From Buddleja alternifolia (taxonomy: Eukaryota; Streptophyta; Magnoliopsida; Lamiales; Scrophulariaceae): a DNA stretch of 64,000 bases. The stretch covers positions 20,604,195-20,668,194 of the forward strand of contig CM033394.1 in assembly GCA_019426215.1 (NCBI GenBank), read 5' to 3'. Below the pieces are notes generated by a model, which saw nothing but the letters and a program-made list of their open reading frames with translations, was not told where the DNA came from and searched no databases. Position numbers and translations under genes: made by a program. Below are positions 56,223 through 64,000 of this stretch, in pieces (position 1 is the stretch's first letter; every line of letters begins with the position of its first letter).

Positions 56223-57850
56223 TGTTAGGTATATGTCATAGATGCCAATGAGGACAAATAGATTGTATAGGGTATTCAATTATGTTGTACAAACTAATAA
56301 TCATTAAAGGCAATTATTATTCTGTTCAAGTAAAACTTTGTGGCATCAATAAATATTGAACAAACAGTCCTTGTGTATCAAGGTTGACTCTTCGCCCTTT
56401 ATGGAATAAAGATGTGGCACGAGAAGAGTCTTATTCCTGATCACTCAAAAGGGTTCGCAAGTAAAAGAATCCTAATTTGGGCATTAAGATTCGACTTGTA
56501 CGACACATGCTCTAACAAAGAGTGTCAGTCGAACACTATGGGATAGTGAGACACGTGTGAACACGGATCGCAGTAATCTGATCACATGGGTATTTACTCG
56601 ATGTCTGTCCATGATTGGATTACTGACCATAATAGTATGTGTGGGCCTTAGACCAGAGGGTTCATGATCAATGTGCTTGTACTATTGAATCTGTTACTAA
56701 AGTAGTTAGGCCCAACTTACCCTTTGGTGGGGCCAACCTCGAAGTGCGATCTCAATCAGTCAAGTAGCAGTTGTTCAGTGGTCACCAAGATAGAATTCAC
56801 TATCTTGATAGTAAACGAAAAACTATCTTGTGCAATCATATGCATATGAAATTATAAGTCTTTGGCCAAAGCAATGAAACTAACCCATTGGGACATGGAG
56901 GGTAGTTTGGTAATTTCATCATGATATGATTACAAGCACAGTATCAAGTTTAGCGAGTTTGACATAAACCAAGACTCTCACTTGATCGGGATATATTAGT
57001 GAAGGGCTTATACTCATATTGTATTTATGGTCTAGAGGTTCGTAAATGATTCATTCATTTCGTACTCAATTGGGTTACGATGTGAGTCCACGGAACTGGT
57101 TAGATGACACTCACATCCTTTGGTAATTTCTCCCATTGCCAATTGAGACGAATCTAAAGAGTCGCGCTATAAGAAATGAACGGGGTGTCTTTTTGTGTTA
57201 ATGTTTTAGAAAGATATAATTAAATGGATGCATTGATTTATTGGTTAAATGAATGAATTAAATATTAAATTTAATAAGATTAAATTAAATATTTAATTTA
57301 ATAAGATTAAATTAAATTATTTAATTGGAAAATTAATTAAATATTTAATATGTATTAGAATTTAAATAGGATTTAAATTAAATACATGTTAAATAGGTGG
57401 GCTAAGTTGAATGGGTTTACAAAAGCCCACCCACGTCCATAAATCCCTAAATGGGGCGGCCAGTAGGAGTCAAGGAAGACTCCTTGACTTGTTTGTTAAG
57501 TCAAGGAGTTATAAGATAACTCAAAGACTAACAAGTCACAAGGTCTTAACCTAGTTGCATTACACAAAAGGAAAAAGAATCCTCCCTCCTCTAAAGTCTT
57601 GCCCTAGCCGTCCACCACCATCAACGAAGAAGCTTTGGAAGAACTTTTGAAGGTTCGTTTCGCGTGCATCTTTAAAGATAAGAGCTCAGGGAGTTGCTGT
57701 TACATGAAAAAACACTACGAAATTGATAAGGTAATCTATTTCGTTTAAGTTTTTGGTAAACTATTAAAATTCATTAATCGTTAAAGTGGTCCGTGTTTAG
57801 GAATCCAAAAATTTGGTTCCGCTGCGTTTTTACCCGAACGATTCCTAACA
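56223..57850 (+). repeat. Copia-6 5' LTR
   Basis: TGTTAGGTATATGTCA to GATTCCTAACA, 1628 bp, abutting the primer site. It shares the internal module near 56690-56800 with the Copia-4 and Copia-5 LTRs although the rest is well diverged. Confidence 0.87.
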
Positions 57851-60800
57851 GTGGTATCAGAGCCGACTCTAACGCGATTAATGATTTTTCGCGTTTGAGA
57901 TTATGTTGGCAATATTAGATTTTTTAAAATTGGATTTTATGGGTTTTGTATTGGATATTGAAATTGAAATTTTTGAAAAATTTATCACCCCAATAACGTC
58001 GTTGCGACGCCAGCGGCGTCGCTACGCGATGGAACGCGCAGCAGCGACATTAACTGGAAAAAAAAGGGAAGGGGTGGCGGGGCCTAGTAACAGTAATCGG
58101 GTGCCGCCCCGATCTGCACTGTGCCGGCCCGGCCCGATGATTATTTATTATATTTATATTTATATATGTATAATTATTGATAATTATTGGGTTTGACCTA
58201 ATAGACAAATTTGACCTGAAATTTGTCAAAAACCTCTTTTTCCTAATAAAGTGTTTTTGTTATAACTAAATTGGATTTAATTAGGTTAAATTATATTTGA
58301 CTTTAATAATTAAATTAAATTTAATTATATCACAAATTAAAATTTGGGATTTTATTTATGATAAGTGACGATTAAAATAAATAGGATTTATTTTGGGCTA
58401 GATTTATTGTTTCAAAATAATTAAGAATAAGTAGGTCTTATTTCTTAAATAATAAATTGGATTTATTCTTTTTAAATTGAAATTAAATTCTCTTTTTAAT
58501 AATTAAATTAGATTTAATTAAATATGAATTTCTTTTTGATTTTAAAAGTAAAAGCCAACATGATCTTGAAAAGTTTATTTACTTGCTTTGATGTATGTTG
58601 TGGTGGATGCATCCATGGACTAAGGGTTTTACCGTTTTGTATTATCTGGGTTGTACTGCGCCGAATAATGCCCCTTAGTTTGTACTTTATTTTCGGCAGT
58701 ATAATGTATAGGGCGCTTCAATGTTATGTAACTAGTTAAGGTAGGACCTTCTTGAAACTTAGAGCCTGGAGCATATCTAGAATATATTTGATATAGGTCC
58801 TTATCCCCCTGATTGATCTATTGAATAACATGTTGATAGAAGAACTATTAGAGTTTATGGCCGGCGCACCAATTTTGGGCGCCATTCTATGTAATAATAA
58901 CTCTAGCTGAACGATCTTTTTCATATAAATAAAGTTAATCTTTTGGCATTCTTTATTCATGTATATTGCTTCGTCTTAACATAGAATAAAGTCACGAAAG
59001 ATCACACAAAGCTATGGGACATCATTGCGCACCGGGAATGGCAATGATGGAATATGTCTCCAAGGTTGTGATCCTTAAACATATGTTCCAAGTCGTGAAT
59101 GGGCTCGTCGAGATGAAGGGATATCGATGAGACCCAAAAGACTTGCTTATATGATGCATACTCTTGATAGAGTGTATCTCGTTCCATAGATATTGGCACG
59201 GTGAAAGCCTATACATGTATGAGGGTTCCTATTGTGGGAATAGGTATACTAAACAACCCCATGGAAGTTCCATTAAATGGAATCCCGGTCGAATCTGGAA
59301 CTTCCAGTGGTCTTGTAGTATAAGAGTAATCTTTAGAACCTGAGGTTCCATTGGATGTCTTATACACAATCGAACATGTCTTGGTTTGTTACATGATTAC
59401 TTAGATGATCACAAATGGGCAAAATCAGACATGGGTTGATTGTGTGTGTAGGCAAGTGAGAATCAAGATGGGATCTATCTCTGACATTAATCTTGTCAGT
59501 GAATCTCCTATGTTTACATAGTGAATCGACTTTAGAAATCTTCGGCCGAAGTATGATATCTAAAGAGGCGTAGGGTTTCCTCATTTAGATAGTCGAAAGT
59601 CAATCTCACCGTATTTGGGAAACATAGTTATTGAATTAATAGAGCTTCGACCTTAGCCACTGCTCTAGATTCAATCGGGAGATTAGATGGAGGGATCTTA
59701 CTTATACAAGGATCAAGATCACAAAAGGCGTATCTTTATATTCGTCTTTATCTAGGTCTTCGTGGCCCATTGATTGACAGTAACCATGATTTGTAAGTGC
59801 CGAGAATTAATATGGTGATTAATTCGAGGCTTGATTAAATTAAAGAATGATTTAATCTAGTACTTTCTATTTTAGGAAAGCACACTAGCACTTTGGGAAA
59901 GTGTACTTAATACTAGATAGTAGACGAGCCTAAGGGGTCACACACTTAACTCGTGAGAGTCCTTACTTAAATGATGTGATTAATTAATTTGAGCAAATTA
60001 GGAAAGTCTAGTCCTTTCCTAATAATGAATATGAATTAATTGAGGCGATTCAATTAATTCAACTATTTTAATTAATCTTATAGAATTAATTAAGTTACTG
60101 GACCTAGTTGAGTCCAAGCATTTTATATAGGTTGGCTTGGCCCAAGTTAAATAAATAAGCCAATTGGAATAAATAATATATATAATTAAATGGGTTTTAA
60201 TTATATGAGAATATTTAATTGATGGGTTTAGCCCATAATTAAATATGGAGTCAAGAATTAATTCTTGGATTCCAATTAAAGGATGAGGGGTTCGAATTCT
60301 TGGTAAAGAAGAAAAGGGCTCCAAGTCTTGCAGTTGGATTAGGATTCTAGGACTCCTATTCTATATATATGTGAATGCAAGACTGAAACCCTAAGCCTCC
60401 TATGAGTGAAAATTTGAACCCTAGCTGGAAAAAGAAGAAAGTTTTTCCTTGTCATCCTTGAGCAAAATCGGCCCCCCTCCCTTGTTCCAATACAACATCA
60501 TTTTGTTCATGTGTTGAACTCCACGATTCACATATTTCATCCCTTCACATAATCAAGCCTAGGTTTTAGACTTAGATCTATTTCGTTGGCTAGCACCAAT
60601 AACGAAGTAGGTGGTGACTTGAACGAGGTGTGGATACATCTTAGAGGTGCGACGTTTGGAGCACTAACACCGGGGATACGATTGACTGGCGATTTCCTCC
60701 AAGAAATCGTGTGGACTTGCACCACAGGGTTGAAAGATCCAAATCGTTGCTGCAAGAATTTAGTCGAAAGGTAAAAATTCTTGTAACCTTCTTTATAGCG

Positions 60801-61591
60801 TAATCGAGCACACCATTATTCATGTTTCGGGTGGTTGTACGTTTAAATTTTAATTTCTGCTACCACGAGCCACCCGGGGAATAGAACCAACCCAACAAGA
60901 ACTAGGTTTTCTATTAATGCATGGCTTAACATAAAACCACATATGCACGAATTGGATTAATGTGCAAAGTGAGACTTTAATTAATTAACAAATTCTCCTA
61001 AAGCAATCATACTAAGTAAGTAAGGGACATTGAATATCCCGGCTCTCCATCAAACTTAGAGAGATAGAGTTATGAGTTGTGCATGGCATCATCATAAACT
61101 CATAATTCGAAGATCTCTAAGTGCATTTGATGCCATCAATCGAAACAAATCTTATCCCATACACCGTTACAGGTTGCAAGATAATATTCAATTGTTAAAT
61201 CGATAGGAGTTTATGGGAAAGTACTTAGATGGATCACCACCGATATTCCGTTACAGGCTGAGGTTAAGTGATCCATGAGTAAAAAGGGCATTGAACCATC
61301 AGTTGGACTGATTGGCGTGGCACGCCACTTTGAAATTTTTAGTGAGCCATACATCGTTACAAATTACAACTCATTGAAAAATTTTGAAGAACTCAATCAC
61401 TCACTACGAAATCTTTCCAACGAGATTTCCGTTCATTGCAGTAGGAGTGCAATGGTTCGAAAAATGTAATGGGAGCTAAGTTAAAATTAAAGTCCTGATT
61501 TTACTTGGGTACAACATAATTATCTAATGAAATCTTGGTTTATTTTCTGCAGTCAATATTTCTCTCTCAAAATTGTTAACCCATTACAACG
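57851..61591 (+). other. Copia-6 leader with primer site, interrupted by X2
   Basis: GTGGTATCAGAGCCGAC (57851 onward) is the primer site. A GC-rich patch lies at 57990-58140. X2 occupies 58846-60897. Three motif copies (61156-61180, 61239-61263, 61346-61370; core 'cgttaca.gttgcaa') and the conserved pre-gag block follow. Without X2 the leader is about 1.7 kb, as in Copia-1. No gene. Confidence 0.75.
58846..60897 (+). mobile_element. X2: probable solo LTR of the X family
   Basis: 2052 bp, TATTAGAG (TG decayed) to CCCAACA, flanked by agaac (58841-58845 and 60898-60902). Homologous to X1. Non-coding; short frames are chance. Confidence 0.78.
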
Positions 61592-62632
61592 ATGCTTGAA
61601 AAATTTGTCCTCACTGGACCAAATTATTTCTAACTGGGTCAAGAAATTAATGGTCTCAAGAAAAAGTCACTTGAGCATATTTTGGAGCAAGATAGTCCAA
61701 CTCTGCCTAAGGCTGAAGAAGGAAAATCTTTTTTGAATGAATACAAGAGATGGAACTCTGATGCTCAGAAGGTCACCAGCTACATGTTGCAATCTATGAG
61801 CAAAGACTTGAGATACATTCATTTGGATATGGATAGTCCCAAATCAATTATGATTCATTTAGAGGAGATGTTCAGGGAACATGAAAAATTGATTTGGTAT
61901 TATTTATCGAAGGAGCTTTTCCAAGAAAGAATGGGAGAGAATGATGAAGTGGAACCTCATGTTATGAACATGATATCCATGTTAGGCAGGCTCCAAACTT
62001 TGGGAAGTATCATGGATTTTCATTTGCAAGTAAATCTCATTCTCCAATCTCTCCCTAAATCTTTCTCTGCTTTTGTCACTAACCTTGAGGTAGATGACCT
62101 GGGAGGATCTTTACTAGATCTTAAAGACAAACTTGTTTACATGCAAGCTCTTTTGAGGAAAGAAAGGGTTGAAGGTTTACCTCTGAATGGATTGCTCGGT
62201 ATGAGGATTGCTCCTAAGAGAGGAAAGAAGCGCCCAAGAGTTGCAAGAACATGTATCCACTGCCAAGAAGTGGATGACTGGAAGCGTGACTGTTCCAGGC
62301 TGAAAGTTGACATTACTTTAGGAATAGAACTTAATGTTTTGGAAACAAATTGTTCTATTACTATATTTTCATCTTCCTGGATTCTAGACTCTAGAGCTAG
62401 TGCTCATTTGAATCAGGAGCTAGAAAGAAGTAAGAAGCCGGAGCATAGAGAAGTGATGATCAATGTTAGCAGCGGACATAGTGTAGTAGCCACACACATT
62501 GGCACCACTTCCATTAGATTATTTACTGGACATTTATTATTGTTAGACAATTGCCTTGTTTTGCCTAATGGGTTAAAGAATATTGTTTCTATTCCTGTTT
62601 TAGTCAAGAAAGGAATTTTTTTTTATTTGTAA
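61592..62632 (+). pseudogene. gag-pol: Copia-6 gag and protease
   Basis: ATG 61592 (MLEKFVLTGPNYF, then TAA 61628-61630); the same frame is open from there to 62632. The gag core is recognisable (VNLILQSLPKSFSAFVTNLE). The knuckle has Asp in place of its His (C-IH-C-QEVD-D-WKRD-C), and the protease active site D-S-G has become D-S-R (ILDSRASAH) with a small deletion after it. Both changes should abolish function. Confidence 0.83.
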
Positions 62633-63390
62633 ACAATTCTTGCAACATTTATTTAGGAAATGAATGTGTTGGCAGTGCGTCTTTAATAAATGGTTTATAC
62701 TATATTAATGTCCAAAATAATTGTAACGTCAATGTTGTAACAAGAAAACGCGATTTGTATGACACGAACCTAAGATAACTCTAGCACTTAAGACTGGGTC
62801 ATGTCAGGGATCATAGACTACACGAGTTAGAAAAGGATGGAGTCATAGACTCGTTGGGATCGGATCGCTATCCCACTTGTGAGTCTTGTATCCAAGGCAA
62901 GATGACCAAGTCCCCCATCACAGGGAAATTCAAAAGGGCCTCTGAAGTCTTAGGATTGATTCATACAGATGTGTGTGGTCCATATGGAAATGTGGCCCGC
63001 GGTGGTTTTCAGTACTTCATTACATTTACGGATGACCATTCTAGGTATGGATACGTGTATTTGATGAAGTACAAGTCTGAATCATTAGAAAGGTTCATTG
63101 AATTCAAGACTTTGGTCAAAAACCAAACCAGGCATTATATTAAGACGCTTCGGTCTGACCGAGGTGGCGAGTATATGAGTGCCAAATTTGACCAATTCTT
63201 AAGAAAACATGGCATATTGTTACAGCTAACTCCTCCACAATTAAATGGCGTAGCAGAGTGGAGGAATCGAACTCTATTAGACATGGTACGATCCATGCTC
63301 AGCTACACGGATTGCCCATTTCATTGTGGAGGCACGCATTGTTTACATCTACTTATATTTTGAATAGGTGTCCCTCCAAATCTGAGGAGA
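62633..63390 (+). pseudogene. pol: Copia-6 pre-integrase and integrase, C-terminal part deleted
   Basis: The HHCC region follows after stops near 62770 (HLRLGHVRDHRLHELEKDG ... PTCESCIQGKM). Integrase is open 62854-63363 with [18 protein letters not shown] and QLNGVAEWRN. One base is lost near 63312, shifting the frame. In the next frame (63258-63488) the sequence jumps from CPSKS straight to EETQPEPGKTQ, so about 100 codons of integrase C-terminus are missing at about 63385. Confidence 0.82.
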
Positions 63391-64000
63391 CCCAACCTGA
63401 ACCAGGAAAGACACAATCATCGATGCGTAGGTCATCTAGAGTATCTCAACCGCCTGAGAGATATTTATCTCCTACAGGAAGAGCATAATATGTATACAGT
63501 AGCAGAAGGGTACCATGGAGATAATCCCTCTAGCATGACCAGGAAATGATGGATATGGATTCTGCAAAATGGCATGAATCTATGAAAGTGGAAATGGATT
63601 TGATATATTTGAATCAAGTCTGGACTCTAACCGATTGACCCAAGGGTATTGTACCCATTGGATGCAAATGGATCTATAAGACAAAGATTGGTCTGGATAG
63701 CAAGGTGGATACCTATAAGGCCAGGCTAGTGGCAGAAGGGTATAGTCAAAATGAGGGCATTGACTATGAGGAAACCTTTTCACCAGTAGCTATGATCAAA
63801 TCCATCAGAATTCTACTTTCGATAGCTGCATGCCAGGATTATGAAATCTGGCAAATAGATGTGAAGACCGCATTCTTAAATGGATTCCTCAAGGAGGAAA
63901 TCTATATGGAACAGCCCAAGGGTTGCATATCTAGTGCCGATTCTCATAAGGTCTGCAAATTAAATAGGTCCATATATGGACTCAAGCAGGCCTCTCGCAG
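63391..64000 (+). pseudogene. pol: Copia-6 linker and reverse transcriptase, start
   Basis: The acidic linker (RRSSRVSQPPERY) is followed, after frame changes near 63470-63540, by RT (NQVWTLTD then TGA near 63637, PKGIVPIGCKWIYK, YEIWQIDVKTAFLNG, IYMEQPKG, SIYGLKQASR) to the window edge. The catalytic YVDD is beyond the window. Confidence 0.83.

Larger units (their letters stand above)
19606..64000 (+). mobile_element. Copia-4: LTR-internal-LTR-internal-LTR tandem, split by later insertions
   Basis: Plus strand: LTR1 (19606-21319), leader stub and pol copy A (to 23842), truncated LTR2 (23858 to about 24818), pol copy B (to 27363), then LTR3. LTR3 is split: 27379-27513, Sire-C, then 55030-56222, and it is broken again by Copia-6 after atcta. 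Its last roughly 200 bp must be beyond the window. The shared LTR between A and B indicates unequal recombination between copies rather than two separate insertions. Confidence 0.8.
56223..64000 (+). mobile_element. Copia-6: long-leader copia element, runs off right edge
   Basis: LTR (56223-57850), primer site, leader carrying X2, gag, protease, integrase, and RT to the window end. It is inserted in Copia-4 LTR3 after atcta; the partner duplication is off-window. A different subfamily from Copia-5, judged by LTR divergence. Confidence 0.87.

Noticed and set aside
57903..58196. 97-codon frame at the start of the Copia-6 leader
   Set aside because: Untranslated leader; low-complexity ending (IYYIYIYICIII) and no counterpart in Copia-5.
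60019..60324. 101-codon minus-strand frame in X2
   Set aside because: Absent from X1; AT-rich chance frame in a non-coding LTR.

Overview
The window is nuclear DNA of a flowering plant, probably a dicot. It is AT-rich and is built almost entirely from Ty1/copia LTR retrotransposons nested inside one another. I see no host gene outside the elements, no rRNA or tRNA gene and no CRISPR array. The 'TGGTATCAGAGC' sites are primer-binding sites complementary to initiator tRNA-Met, the usual primer of plant copia elements.

Two kinds of element occur. (i) Sirevirus-type elements, all on the minus strand except one solo LTR: LTRs of about 1.5-1.9 kb, a leader of only about 0.1 kb, a large gag with one zinc knuckle, then pol. 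They are Sire-A (1-6162), Sire-B (6163-8617), Sire-C (27514-55029, complete with 5-bp target duplications) and Sire-D (solo LTR, 47025-48594, plus strand). (ii) Copia elements of another lineage with LTRs of about 1.65 kb and a very long (about 1.7 kb) untranslated leader between the primer site and gag: Copia-1 (8618-15426, minus), Copia-2 and Copia-3 (fragments, 15628-18639, minus), Copia-4 (from 19606, plus, an LTR-internal-LTR-internal-LTR tandem), Copia-5 (38360-51013, plus, complete) and Copia-6 (from 56223, plus, runs off the right edge). Two 2.05-2.1 kb TG...CA insertions (X1 in Copia-5, X2 in Copia-6) look like solo LTRs of a further family.

Nesting on the left: Copia-1 was hit by Sire-B, whose gag was hit by Sire-A. 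On the right: Copia-4 was hit in its last LTR by Sire-C (target duplication agtat) and again by Copia-6. The protease region of Sire-C was hit by Copia-5 (cctcc). The reverse transcriptase of Copia-5 was hit by Sire-D (gattc), and its leader carries X1. Two inverted-repeat miniature elements sit in Sire-C.

Almost every gene is broken by stops, frameshifts or deletions. The visible pol of Sire-A is fully open, but its integrase has lost the first catalytic Asp. The most unusual item is the roughly 4.3-kb decayed accessory gene of Sire-C (34189 to 29833, minus), between pol and the 3' LTR. It carries two short sense-strand introns with proper splice sites and consistent phase, and a TATA-like box of its own. 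This is the best candidate in the window for something undescribed.

Coordinates of LTRs and target duplications were read directly from the bases. Family names rest on remembered motifs, not on a database search.
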